Assembly: GCA_017163975.1 (NCBI GenBank)
Contig: JAFFSR010000227.1
Span: forward strand, 310,001 to 374,000
DNA: 64,000 bases
Direction: 5' to 3'
Source: Anastatus disparis
Lineage: Eukaryota; Arthropoda; Insecta; Hymenoptera; Eupelmidae
Shown here piece by piece: positions 48,676-62,361 of the stretch (the stretch's first letter is position 1; every line of letters begins with the position of its first letter). The notes beneath the pieces are model-generated. The model did not search any database. It saw only the letters and a list, made by a program, of their open reading frames with translations, and was not told the DNA's origin. Position numbers and translations under genes: made by a program.

Positions 48676-48765
48676 TTTTTTTTTGTCTAGCGAGGCTGAA
48701 AATCGAACCTTTACGATCGAGCACAGTCAGCGAAAACGGCACTTTCGGCCCGCTAGGCAAAAAAA
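48676..48765. repeat. GC-rich hairpin with GCCTAGC arm, copy 1
   Basis: TTTTTTTTGTCTAGCGAGGC pairs with GCCCGCTAGGCAAAAAAA. Inside are AAATCGAACC (B-box-like on the minus strand) and CGGCACTTTCGGCC. A related element in the other orientation is at 51026-51085. Confidence 0.7.
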
Positions 48766-51025
48766 TTAATCTTATTACAATGCGATTCGCTTATGTTATA
48801 TAAAAAGGAAATCTTAATGAAATTGTTAAGTTAAAATACTTTGACTTATGAATATTAAATTTCTTTTGATATATCAATAAACTAGATGAATTTTAGCTTA
48901 TAAAATAGCTTGTCGATGAGCTTTCATTCGAGTAAAAAAATATGTCCAACTCGTTACGTATAACATGATATCTTATCGAAAGGTCGAACCTTTAACGGTT
49001 AATCTCAGCGCTCGATAAAACTAATAAAAATAGAGAATTACTTCTGCTTTTTTGGCCCTTTGATATAGAAATTTTTTTTTACCACAAATATCATGAATTT
49101 TAAAATTTTATCACAATATAAGAATTTTACAAACATTGTAAGTGTAGAAAAATAACTCTGAATTCATAAATAATTATTTTCAAGCTATTAATTAAATAAA
49201 CTCTGTTGGAAAAATATTTAATTTTTAATATAAAAGCGCGCGAGCATTGAAAAAGAGGTTTAAAATAATAGTAAGGGGGCAATATTACATCCTGAAAATT
49301 TAGTCTTTAAAATATTAATCTCATCTCAGCAAAAGGTCCGCAATGATATATATTATATACGTATATGGTGTTTTGCAAGAGCATATATAAATATACAGCG
49401 AGGTTCGTTGTTGGAAGAGCGCTGACCGCGTGTTTAAGATAACGCTTTGACCCGTTACGAATCTTCTTTAAAATGAATGCCTTCTCTTGTCTATACTTCT
49501 ATATGTATTATATGCTAGGCTATTTAAATCCTGAAAACACCGCAAACATGCTTCAATCCTTCGAATCCTTTTATTTTTTTTAAATTTAAACTTTTTTTTC
49601 CTTATATACTGACATCTCAGAAAATTAAACTTCCTCCAAAATTTTTCCTAGTCCCGCTAAACATTTTTCAATAATTCTACAACTTTTATTTAATTAGACA
49701 TTAAACTTTCAACTGACTATTAAAATTTATTTAATAACGATGTTTTTTCATCGAGAGTAATACGTTAAGATTAATCTCTGACTGCGCTGAAAATAAATAT
49801 TTTACTGAATAATCAATTTTAAGAGAGTTGAGTTACTTTTTCACAATCATATATTTCCAAAGAAATAAATAAATTTTCCTCAAGTCAGATAAGCTAATAG
49901 TGGCAAAGATCTCTTTCTATATATTTAACATTTAAAAAGCTTAAATTCATGAAAAATTATAAAAAAAAAATATTTTTTAATATTAACATCCAAGTTTAAA
50001 AAGTCACGTGAAAGCATAAATAATGCATAATAAGTCTACTTAAAAGTAATGAGATGGATCATACCGGCAAGATAAAATAGTTAAAAGATTAAGTACAATA
50101 CGTTATATTAGATAATACAGAAATAATCAATGCACAAATAGGACACGTCAACGTCTTAACAAACATATTATAGCTAGGCTATAAGTTTGAAAAATCAGTA
50201 ATTATTTAAAATTCCAAAGAATAGATTGTAAAAGCCAGAAAAAAGCTAAATCAATAGATACATAGTGAAAGCAAGAGAATAATGTTTTACCGCTACGATC
50301 GATTTACCTCCTGAGCATTAAACGTCACATTAGAGAATATAATGCATGTTGACCAGAGTAAATATATGAAGTATACTTTAATCGATTTTCCTATGTCTAC
50401 CTTGACGCTTTAAAGTAAAAAAAAAATTTTTTTATAAATACAGAGTATAAAAGTTTTAAACTTTCTATTTTATGCTTGTATACAATAGCGCATGAAAATG
50501 AAAATCTTGTAGAACGGTATATTGTACACATAGATAACAAGGCTCGTAAAATTATAACGCCTGCTAATATTCGAGCTTTAAAACTTTAAGAGAAAGATAA
50601 TTCAATTGAATTTTCAATTTATTTTACAAGATTTTAAATAAATAAAAATATAGAATTTTAAGGATTATGATAATTTTTTTGGAAACAAGACATTGATATT
50701 TTAAGCTTATTGAATATTTAGGCGTTTCTTTAACTAGATAGACTGTTTACATTTGCATAATATTATGCTGTTACCTTATTATCTGTCATAATAACCCTTA
50801 TACTGTAAAGCAGCTGTCCTTTATAATATTAAATCTACATAATATTATGCTGAATATTTTATTCTTTACAAAAACAAAAATTAACAAAATCAATTTATTA
50901 GGATAGCTTTAAACAAGTTTTACGACATTTATCATAATTATTTATAAATAAGTTTAAAAAAATTCATTTTTCTTACTTGTTGATGATATTAAAAAAAGGA
51001 AAAATTTTGCATCGATGTAAAGTTT

Positions 51026-51085
51026 TTTTTTTGCCTAGCCTGGCCGAAAGTGCCACGTTCGCTCACTGTGCTAAGCAAAAAAATA
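51026..51085. repeat. GC-rich hairpin with GCCTAGC arm, copy 2
   Basis: TTTTTTTGCCTAGC ... GCTAAGCAAAAAAA are the arms. The core GGCCGAAAGTGCC and TCACTGTGCT match the complement of the 48676-48765 element, which has an extra loop segment. Confidence 0.7.
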
Positions 51086-53190
51086 GTGTAAAAATTAATA
51101 TGTGCTGTGGACTCGCCAATTCTAATAGTAAATGCGGATATTAAATTCTTGAGATTCTTATTTTTAACTCATAATACAGATATGAGCTTAAAAAAAGTAA
51201 AAAGATTGAAAAAAATAAAATTTCTAATTATTTTTTTACAATGTGAAGAATAAAAAAAAATGACGTCCTGTTATTTGATACTGCATGTGGTCTCTAACGC
51301 CTCAATTATTTTGAATAATGTATTAAAGAGACTAATTGCAAATGACATTATTAAAAAAAAGAGAAAAGAAGAGAAATTGTATTATTAATTTGGGATAAAA
51401 AGGATCGCAAAGCAATCAGCTGTTATTCCCACAAAAGACAGAAACGCAATAAAGCTTGTTTTCTTTGAGAGCGACTTACGCTAATGATATGAGATTATTT
51501 GAAAGAGAAGAGAAAAAATGGAGACAGAAAGAAATTGATTAATGACTGATCGAAAGAAAATTAATTAGCGCTGTTTACCGGCAATATATAAAATACTGTA
51601 AAAACTTATTGATTTGACTTTGATCATTTACACAGAATATAAAGCTTTGCTCTAATATTTATTGCTCTCTGTCTCTTTCCCGCAAGCCATAATCGTTTAG
51701 ATAGGCGCTTCGTATATATAGTAGCAATACTCGGCCAGCGATGCTTTACATATACATATTATCTACGTTGGACCGAAAATATATTCTTTTACTGTTTTCT
51801 AATCGCTTTTCAAGAGAATCAGCCTCAGATGCGCTAGTAAAATCATTATCGTTTCTATCCCAACAAAGCTCTATATCTATAGAGCAAAGGCTTCTAACAT
51901 ACATTATTCAAAATTAATAAAACAACTAAATCAATGGCCTTTTCATTAAAATTAAACAATAAGCATTGTTATTCTTTTAAAAAATAAATATTCCAGAATT
52001 TTTAAATTTCATGTTGCAGTGAGTATTGAATAACAAAAGCAAAATTCTCTTATTTAATAAATAATCTTCGCGTATTTTTAATTAATACGTCTTAATGAAA
52101 AAGTACTTATTAATACATAAATACAAAAAACACGATAAAGATTATTGTTTACTTTGAATTTTTTCGACAAGACATTGCAAAATATCTGCAAATTAATTAA
52201 ACATTTATTCTCAAAATATCATATGGCTATAATGTCGTAGAAACGATAGCCTTATATGTACACGCTATGTTGACATCAGAAAAATTTCAGTCAAAAAATA
52301 AAAGTTTATATCTTTACTTTATATGTAACATTATTATTTGCTAAATTTTTCCTCTCGAGCATTATTTGCATTTCTATTGTTTCGTAAGCGTGAAAAATCA
52401 AAGTTTAGATATTATTAATAAAATAAAAAAATTTTTTCCCTTTTATTCTTCTGAGCTAAAGGAAAAAGAAAAGAAAGAATGAATAGTAGTTGGGCTATAT
52501 CCCCAGACAGTTTGGGATGCACTTAACTTTAACCAATGCTTTTTCACTTTCCAACCAAGTGTTTGCCCACGTGGACAAGAATAACAATCTAAGTTATACT
52601 CGTTGCCGATCGGAACGACCAAATAAACTCTCTGCTTTCCTTTTTTTTCATTTTCAAATTCATATTACTACAAATATCATGCCCTCGCGCCAACTCTTTT
52701 ATCTAAACACTTAACAGTTAGAAACGTTGCGAGAGAGGGTTAAAGCTTTGTTTTACCAACATTTTCTTTTATATCTTTTTATAACGAGATCATTGAAATT
52801 TAATATGAATTTCCACTTAAGTAAACCTTCTTCTTTTTTTTTTTTTTTTTTTTTTTTTTACTATCTTAACAATACCGAAATAGATCATAAGAATAATATT
52901 AGACTGTCAGTTACTGTATGTATATTTATGAGAAATGTAGAAATCAGTTTTTTTACTTCATTTAGTTTTGAAAGACGAAAAATTATCCAGAAATTAGTTT
53001 AGCTTATATTGAAAAAATAAAATAATTAAATGTTTATTTGGTAAAAATAATTTGATTGAATCGATAAATTTGAATATTTGATTTAACAGTAGGAAATAAA
53101 TAAGCTTGATTGAAAATGTAATTGAATAGAAAATTAGTATGAATGGCTATTGTTAGTTGATAATATAAATGCAATAAATGAGAGTTTCAG

Positions 53191-55618
<2,428 letters not shown>

Positions 55619-56721
55619 ACATACTCAATTGCAGTACAAAAGTTTTTAAATTATTTTTTACAATTTACAATAACTGCCAAGTTAGGAAAAACTTTAAGGA
55701 ATCTAGTAGATATATAAATGCCTAATATTCGTTAAATATAAGAAAATTTTTCATTTTTAAATATAAATGCAAAAATTTACAATATTAAGAAATTTTTAAA
55801 TTTTTCTATCAACATTGTAAAGATAAAGTATTATTATATTATATTTTATTAAGACTTCATTTTTTTATAACCTAAAAATTAATAATATGACATTGAAATT
55901 AGAATTGATATTATGAGATCTCAAATAATTAATGAAAAAAATAAAGTTATTTATAAAATATTATTAACATTTAGAGGGTATTCGAATTTTTTTTTAAATA
56001 TATAATATCATTATAAAGATCTTTTGTAAATATTAGCATAATTATGATATTTAATTTAGCTAAGGTTGATTGTAACGCAAAGTGTGCTTAGAATTATGTA
56101 CAAAATGTGTAAAGGCTAGTATTAGAAAGATATTTTTGTTAAATTGTAAAATAGTCGTATTTAAGAAAAAAAATTTTATTATAAGAGAGGGTTGTATTAA
56201 ATTTTCTATAGTTATATGAAATTTCATTTTTTTAAATTTTTCTTCACACCCAGTCTTACATTTAATTATCATAAATAAAAATTTATTTTTCATTAAAAAG
56301 AATTGAATATTATTAAATAAAGCCCATTTGACACTAAAAAATGAGAAATAAATATAAGAAATACATTGCTTCCTAGCAACAACTCGATGTCCCTCATTTA
56401 TTCTCTTCTCTTTTTTAGTGTGTAACGGCCATAATTCATCAGTATAATCCATTTTATTGTGAAATAAAATTTAGTTATTTTGATATTTTTATTTACTAAG
56501 TAAATTTTACTTACCCTTTGAGCATCGCTGCTGATTAGATCCGTCTGATGGCGCCCTTAACAATTTTAATGGGGAAAAAGAGCGGCTGATCGTCTTCTGT
56601 TTAAAAAATCTGATTGATCCATTGCTTCCTTTTCGATTTTCATGTTGAATGAAAAAAAGTTAAGTTCTCGAACTTTTTTGTAGAACTGAGTCTTTTTGTC
56701 AAAAGAATAAGACAAAGTATA
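55619..56721. other. 3' UTR of the kinase gene and intergenic DNA
   Basis: An AATAAA near 55940 may end the kinase mRNA. On the minus strand, 56062-56452 holds an open frame of 130 codons and a good donor (AAAGG|GTAAGT) near 56514, but no known protein motif; whether an uncharacterised minus-strand transcript starts here, back to back with the HSF-type gene, is open. Confidence 0.4.
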
Positions 56722-57767
56722 ATGTCCGATGTTAATAAAAATCAATTTTCACCAACTAATAATTCAACAAGTTTTAATAATTTGAGCACAACAATTAACG
56801 CAGCAGCAACGGACGATTGTGTTATACCATCATTACGTTTTCCGCAAAAACTTTGGCGCATTGTAAACGAATGTCAAAATGGAGCCATAAAATGGGGTAA
56901 CGATGGACTTAGTATTATGATTAATTATAAAACTTTTCAAGATCAATATCTCGGTAGTGATGCTTCTGTATTCAAGACAAGTAATATAGCTAGCTTTATA
57001 CGTCAATTAAATCTTTATGGTTTTCGTAAAGTAACTTCGCATAATCGTGAGCTTTATGCTGCTGGTATTAACATTGTGCATCATCATCAAGATATGCACG
57101 AATTTGTACACGAATATTTTAGAGCTGGTAGACTTGATTTATTATCGAGAGTTTGTAGAAAAACTGCTCTTAAGAAGAATATCCAACAAACCAATAAGCC
57201 AATCGTCAACAAACTCAATATTTCGTCGTTCTCCCCCTCCTCCTCCTCCTCTTCGTCCGAGACCAAAGATAATCAAATGACCGGCATGACCAGACTACAA
57301 ATGTGTCAAGTACATAAAAAATTCATTCCTTAGCCTTTATTATGCCTCATTTTTTATACCTCATTTTATAATCATTTATTTCAGATTGCATTAACAAAAG
57401 CTTTAGAGCAAGCAACCAAAGAATATAAAAAAGATAAAATTTCCAATTTACAGCTTTTAAAAGAAAGTAGCCCTCAAGATACATTGAAGCCAAAATTTAA
57501 AAGTATATCTATCTTCAATAACTCAACTTTATGTTGCTTTGAAAAATAATTTTTAACATTATATAAGAAATTCTCATTCTTTCAGCGGAAACATTGGAAT
57601 CCAATATTCAAATTATTTTTCAAGATTTCTCACAAGTACAGACTGAACAAAATATTCCAGTAATAGATGCTTCGAATGTAGAAAATTTTATTGATTATCA
57701 AGATAAAATACAATGGGAAGAAGTTTTTACTTTACCAGTGGATAATTCAGTTGCACCACCATTTTGA
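56722..57767 (+). CDS. HSF-type DNA-binding transcription factor (HSFY/HSF5-like)
   Basis: Exons 56722-57309, 57385-57502 and 57586-57767 give 295 residues. Seen: an Asn/Thr-rich N-terminus, an HSF-type winged-helix DNA-binding domain (about 37-145) with FPQKLWRIVNE and the recognition-helix motif SFIRQLNLYGFRKV (91-104), then a Ser run (about 170-179) and an acidic/Gln tail. No leucine-zipper heptad oligomerisation region like that of HSF1 is visible. The domain has a long wing (VTSHNRELYAAGINIVHHHQ) as in the HSFY and HSF5 branch rather than the classical heat-shock factor, so a role other than the general stress response, perhaps in the germ line as known for HSFY/HSF5, is inferred. The protein would act in the nucleus. 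It faces RPA2 tail to tail, with 429 bp between the two stop codons. Confidence 0.8.
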
Positions 57768-58196
57768 TATTTATTTTTTTATTTTATTTGCTTTTTAACA
57801 ATAATATTTACTTAAATACAAACTAATAACTTCATTATATTTATGCCTATTTGTTATAGTAAAGAATTCGTTATGTTGATAACGATAGAAAAATATTTAT
57901 ATATTTTATGAGTTGTTAATAAAAATAAAAATATCAAATTTTTTTATTTATCAAAATATCAATTTTATTTTGTCAGTATATAAAAATAGAGAAAAAATAC
58001 AATTTTTATTGTAAAACTCTTGTCATTCCATTATAATATTATTATACATATAATCTAATATATGAATTGATATATTAATATGCTTTTAAACTACATATAA
58101 AGATTTGAAATCACATTCAACAAAATAAAGACTACGACAATTATTAACACAAATAGAAGAAAAATAACTAATTTATAATGACTAAAAATATAAAAG
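57768..58196. other. Convergent 3' ends of the HSF-type and RPA2 genes
   Basis: The two genes end toward each other. AATAAA words around 57918 and on both strands could terminate either transcript; the 3' UTRs may overlap. Confidence 0.5.
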
Positions 58197-59051
58197 TCAA
58201 ATAATTTTAAAAAAGTCATCTGTTTTTGTAGTATAAATATGACCTTCACTCGACAAAAATTCTAAAATTTCATCAACTCTTGCGGCTAAACTTGAAGGAA
58301 CTCGAGATTTTATTACATTTCTTTCAATACCATCGCCCATTGAAAAATCTTTGATAGTATTGAAAACAATTCTTTGTTCTCCATTCAAACCACTTATACT
58401 ATTATCCATTGTTGAATTATTATATCCACTTGAGCTGGTTGTATTTTCCATACATGATTGATCACTTTCTACTACTTTGTTCGTCATTTTCTCACCTTCA
58501 AGGCACATAAGAGTTACTTCCATTAAATGTGAAAGTAATTCATTTAAATGTTCCAGTGGTTGAATATTATTAATAAGTATATAATTTTCCTTATTCTGAC
58601 TACGTACCACTCCATATACTCTAGCATAATTATTTATTTCAACTGGTGATTCATATGATATCATATCACCGCTTAACCATTTAATTCCTCTTATGCTTCC
58701 TAAAAAGTTTATGAAATTTATGATTTTAAAAATATATTTTTAGCATTAAAATTTTATTATTATGAATTAATTATAAGCTATGAACTGACCTGTTTCGTCT
58801 TGAAATTCAAAATAAACTTTAGTGCTGGTACTATCAATTTTGTGAACAATTGCTACAATTGTAACAATTCTTGCTGTCATTCCCCATACTGTAAGATCAT
58901 CCTTAGTTCGATTGATATGAGCAATCATTAGAGGAACACAATTTTGTCCTCTCATTAAATTTGAACCTCCAGCTACTGACATTATTGTATTGTTCATAGA
59001 GCTGTCCATATAACCACCTTCATTCTGCACTGTTGTATTTTCGTTCCACAT
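58197..59051 (-). CDS. RPA2: Replication protein A 32-kDa subunit (RPA2)
   Basis: Two exons, 58790-59051 and 58197-58699, code 254 residues, close to the usual 240-275. RPA2 is the middle subunit of the heterotrimeric single-stranded DNA-binding complex used in replication, repair and checkpoint signalling in the nucleus. Seen: a flexible N-terminus with Ser/Thr residues (the region phosphorylated in other RPA2s), a central OB fold (about 45-150) with MTARIVTIVAIVHKID, VYFEFQDETGSIRGIKWLSG and NYARVYGVVRS, a linker, and a C-terminal winged helix (about 185-254) ending in EGHIYTTKTDDFFKII. The start at 59051 is the first ATG in the frame that makes sense; a longer open frame upstream is probably chance. 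It shares an upstream region of about 700 bp with ARPC5 in divergent orientation. Confidence 0.92.
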
Positions 59052-59753
59052 GATTAGATTTTTTTTTATAATAAAGATAACGCTTAAGTTTAGATTATAA
59101 AGTGACAAATGTATAAAAATACAAAAATCACTATTTTATGCACCGGCGATACACAATCAAGCATGTGTACAAACACTGAAAAGACAGATGAATGTTTTGA
59201 TTTAACTTTAGAAATTTTAGATGTTTGTATAGCAAAAATTTACTAACAATACGCCATCTGTTTTAAATATAATGATCTATCGGTCAAATACCGACAAACT
59301 TTTCTTGAGCTGTACACCTGTGATTTAAATACCATAATCTCTGTATAACATTAGAAAATAGCAATTAAAAACTATGCTTTAAATAATGCTCTATTTAATC
59401 TCTTGTAAAATAATCAATTAAATTATTTCATAACTGTAAGATTAATGATTAAAAAAATTTATGCAAATATATTTGCTTGTTAAAAATTATAATTTTTATT
59501 CATTTAGATTGTATAATTTATTATTGCGTTGCAGTCCTCGATCGGTAAAACATAAATGCATTTGATGAGTAAGAGTGAGAAGAGGAATTCGCGCTTGCTT
59601 TGTGTGCGTGTGTATATATGGTCTTCTTGGGTGTTTGCTGCTGCTGCTGCTGCTGCTGAACGGGCCGGGCGTGAATCGTGAATCGCAGCAACCACACGGG
59701 AAACGTCAAGTATTCTCGGGGGTTGTGGAGCGTTCAGGAGTTTATATAGAAAA
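59052..59753. promoter_or_regulatory. Shared upstream region of RPA2 and ARPC5
   Basis: 702 bp separate the two start codons in head-to-head orientation. It contains ATTTACTAACAATACGCCAT near the middle and a GC-rich part near 59580-59730 with a CTG run, which belongs to the ARPC5 5' UTR. Co-regulation of the two genes is possible but not shown. Confidence 0.45.
59637..59659 (+). repeat. CTG trinucleotide run in the ARPC5 5' UTR
   Basis: Seven CTG units about 95 bp before the ARPC5 start codon, in a GC-rich stretch unlike the surroundings. Confidence 0.7.
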
Positions 59754-60627
59754 ATGTCAAAGTCCGACGATAGAAGGATCAAAGATTCGGGCACAGGGTT
59801 TCGTAATATCGATGTTGACCAATATAGTGAAAATAATTTCAAGGAAGAAGATCCTGATGCTGGTGTAGCCGGACCAACCGGACCGGACGAGAATGAAATT
59901 CTCTCACTACTTAGCCAATATCCTTTTTTATAACTACTTTCTCGTATTAAGTAATTATCATTTTTTTTATTATTTATTATTTTCCTTAATTTATTCACAA
60001 GGGCAAACATGCAGAAGCATTAATTTCTGTTCTCAAGCAAGCACCGCTTGGATGTAAAAATCAGCAGGTTAAGGTAACCTCAAAAATAGCTAGTCATTTA
60101 TTGTCTTTTTATCATATTATGAGTCATGAGTCAGATTTATTTTAAAATGCAAGTCAATAAAAAATAGTACGTCAGTCTTTTAACATTCTGTAAATAATAT
60201 AATTCAGTGTAAAAAAATCATTTTTTTTTTCTTTAAACTTATAAAAAATGATATTCAAAGAGTGAAGATAATTAAATGTTTTGATTTTGTTTACAAACAT
60301 TGATTTTGACAGCATTTTTCGTTTGATTTTATTGTTAGACAATTATTCTTAAGAAGTTATATTATTATTAATTATATTTATTTTTAGGATAATGCAAGAA
60401 ATTTGACCCAAAAAGTACTACTTAGTATAAAAACAAACCAAATGGATGATTGTATAGCCCAGTTAGATCGTGATCTTATGGATGTTCTGATGAAATACAT
60501 TTATAGAGGTTTTGAAATACCAAATGAAGGTAGCAGTGGACATTTATTGGTGTGGCATGAAAAAGTATACAACGTTAGTGGAGTCGGCAGTATTGTCAGA
60601 GTGTTTGCTGACAGTAAAAGAGCTTGA
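59754..60627 (+). CDS. ARPC5: Arp2/3 complex subunit 5 (p16-Arc)
   Basis: Exons 59754-59917, 60001-60073 and 60388-60627 code 158 residues (family about 150). ARPC5 is the smallest subunit of the Arp2/3 complex, which nucleates branched actin filaments in the cytoplasm. Seen: an acidic N-terminus (VDQYSENNFKEEDPDAGVAG), a helix with NEILSLLSQGKHAEALISVL, the AP.GCKNQ signature, and a C-terminal part with DVLMKYIYRGFEIPNEGSSG and LLVWHEKVYNVSGVGSIVRV. The start is chosen because M-SKSDDRR is followed directly by the conserved region. Odd: the first intron starts ATATCCTTTT, the U12 (minor spliceosome) donor, has a U12 branch site TTCCTTAAT, and by reading frame ends in AA. An AATAAA at about 60770 may end the mRNA. 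Confidence 0.92.
59918..60000 (+). other. U12-type intron with AT-AA ends (ARPC5 intron 1)
   Basis: The 83-bp intron begins ATATCCTTTT, carries TTCCTTAAT at 59982-59990 with the branch adenosine 11-12 nt from the 3' end, and closes with TTCACAA. The usual AC ending (59997-59998) would shift the frame; ending at AA (59999-60000) gives the conserved LLSQ-GKHAEAL junction. The remaining uncertainty is the exact 3' site, which sequence alone cannot fix. Confidence 0.75.
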
Positions 60628-60991
60628 ACAGTCAAAATGTTCATCATTGTCCAATTGATTCTTCCTTTCAGTTACTAAATTACGTCATTAGTAACACAAA
60701 GGATGTAGATAGCTAAGTCATACCATTTTTCAGTATGGAACCGCAGTGCATTTATATAAAGTTGTTATAAATAAAATAATTTTTATTTCATCTTATTAAA
60801 CAAAGACTGTACATTTTTCGTTCTTATTTTTTTTTTGGAATGCAAAATCGTTTTTATAAATCACAAAAAAAAAAGAAAGAATCAGTTTCAATAGTTTCAT
60901 TAAACGTATATTATACGTGAAAACGTCATTTGTTAATAAAATCGCACATCTCTAATAATACATTGCAATAATAATTATTATATATAATACT
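60628..60991. other. Convergent 3' ends of ARPC5 and PDCD10
   Basis: 364 bp between the two stop codons. Contains the probable ARPC5 polyadenylation signal at about 60770; no further feature. Confidence 0.5.
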
Positions 60992-62361
60992 CTATTCGCA
61001 TTTATCCTCTACAGTAAGCATAATCATATTTGTTTGAAGAATCAAGTACAAAGCGCTCACAAATACTGCATTAGCTCTGAAAAAATAAAAAAGGAGTTAA
61101 TATCAAATAATTTTTATAGAGAAAAATTAAGTAAAAAGTGTACTTACTGCCCTTCTTTGAAATACTCTTTCAGTGTATTGCTGAAAAGTTTGCTGTACTT
61201 CACAAACTCTCTTTTACGTTGATCTAAAGCTTTCTTTCCAGCAGAACCTGGTATATACTCTGTAACCTCATTAACAGCATCTAATAGTTTTTTTATTGCA
61301 CTAGCAATTTCTCTGAAAAAATTGTATAATGATTAAAATTTTAAAAATTATAACGAATTTTTCTCAACTTTAATTATTTTTAAACAAAATTAAATAATTT
61401 TATATTAATTATTCTTACTTTATTGTTTCAAGGAATGTTTTACGATCTGTGATTTCATCAGGAATTCTACTTAATATCCTTTTCAAAGAAGTAGATTTAC
61501 GATTAAGCTCTTGGAATGCATTTTCTGAACGTGCAGATCGATATTCAACTACTAAAATAATGAGATAATATAAAAATTATGAAATCATAATAAAATAATT
61601 ATCAATAAAACTATTACCATCACAATCAGATGCAACTCCTTGCAAACGAAGTACACTTTCGTTCATATCTAAATTTAAATCAGCTCGACGTACAAGACCT
61701 AATACTAAGTCGTAAGTAATGCCTGGATGATTAAGTTCTGCATTCGATAATGCTTTACGAAGTGTTTGAGCAGCCACCACATTTTGTCTCTCTAACTGCA
61801 AGAGAAAATCGTAAATAAGTGACATTGTATTTAAAGTAATATATTATCTCCTACTTTCTCCTATGCACTTTCTCTCTCTTAAATTTTATGATGACATTGA
61901 AGGATAGGGAAATATGATAAGTATCTACAGTGATGAGTTTAAGAAAAGTTAAAATTGTTTCTAAAATCCTATTATTGTTTCTAAAAAATTTTTTTTCATG
62001 ATATAGAAACTATACGTATATATAAACCTCATTAATAATATTAGTCTATTAACTTTATTTAATTAAGCAATATAGTAACCAAATTATTTCCAAGTGCAAA
62101 ATTATAAGTTTCATATGCACTAAAAGTTTATCATCAATGCTAAAAAATTAAAATGTCAAAAATTACTTTACAAATAATAGAATATTTAAATATCTTTTTT
62201 GAAATAACATTTATTTTCCGTATTTACGTTATTTTATATTGATATTAGAAAAATCTTTAAATCAACTTTATACACGGAATAAAACTTACTTTTGCCAAAA
62301 TAGGACGTAATATTACTGGAAGAACAAGTGATGTAACTGGAGTCTCATCGCCCATTGTCAT
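60992..62361 (-). CDS. PDCD10: Programmed cell death protein 10 (PDCD10/CCM3)
   Basis: Five minus-strand exons, 62290-62361, 61618-61795, 61419-61551, 61148-61312 and 60992-61076, code 210 residues; human PDCD10 has 212. It is an adaptor that dimerises and binds GCKIII kinases and striatin (STRIPAK) and acts in Golgi, junction and tube-formation pathways. Seen: N-terminal helix [15 protein letters not shown], then [20 protein letters not shown] (dimerisation domain), [60 protein letters not shown] (FAT-homology domain) and a final exon [20 protein letters not shown]. Each block lines up with the human protein in order. A second ATG follows two codons after the first (MTMG); either may serve as start. 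The acceptor of exon 3 (TTTTAG|TAGTTG) is set by phase. Tail-to-tail with ARPC5. Confidence 0.93.

Larger units (their letters stand above)
45793..53190 (+). other. Likely large first intron of the receptor kinase gene
   Basis: 7.4 kb, AT-rich. It holds palindromic repeats at 48594-48660, 48676-48765 and 51026-51085 and a long poly-T near 52834. No coding exon could be identified in it, although a short signal-peptide exon might be hidden. Confidence 0.4.

Noticed and set aside
56062..56452. 130-codon minus-strand frame beginning MDYTDELWPL
   Set aside because: The first 30 residues look protein-like, but the rest is low-complexity AT-coded sequence, and no matching exon could be joined to it. 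Mentioned in the intergenic entry, not called as a gene.
59504..60010. 168-codon minus-strand frame with poly-Ala opposite ARPC5
   Set aside because: It is the complement of the ARPC5 first exon and the CTG run.
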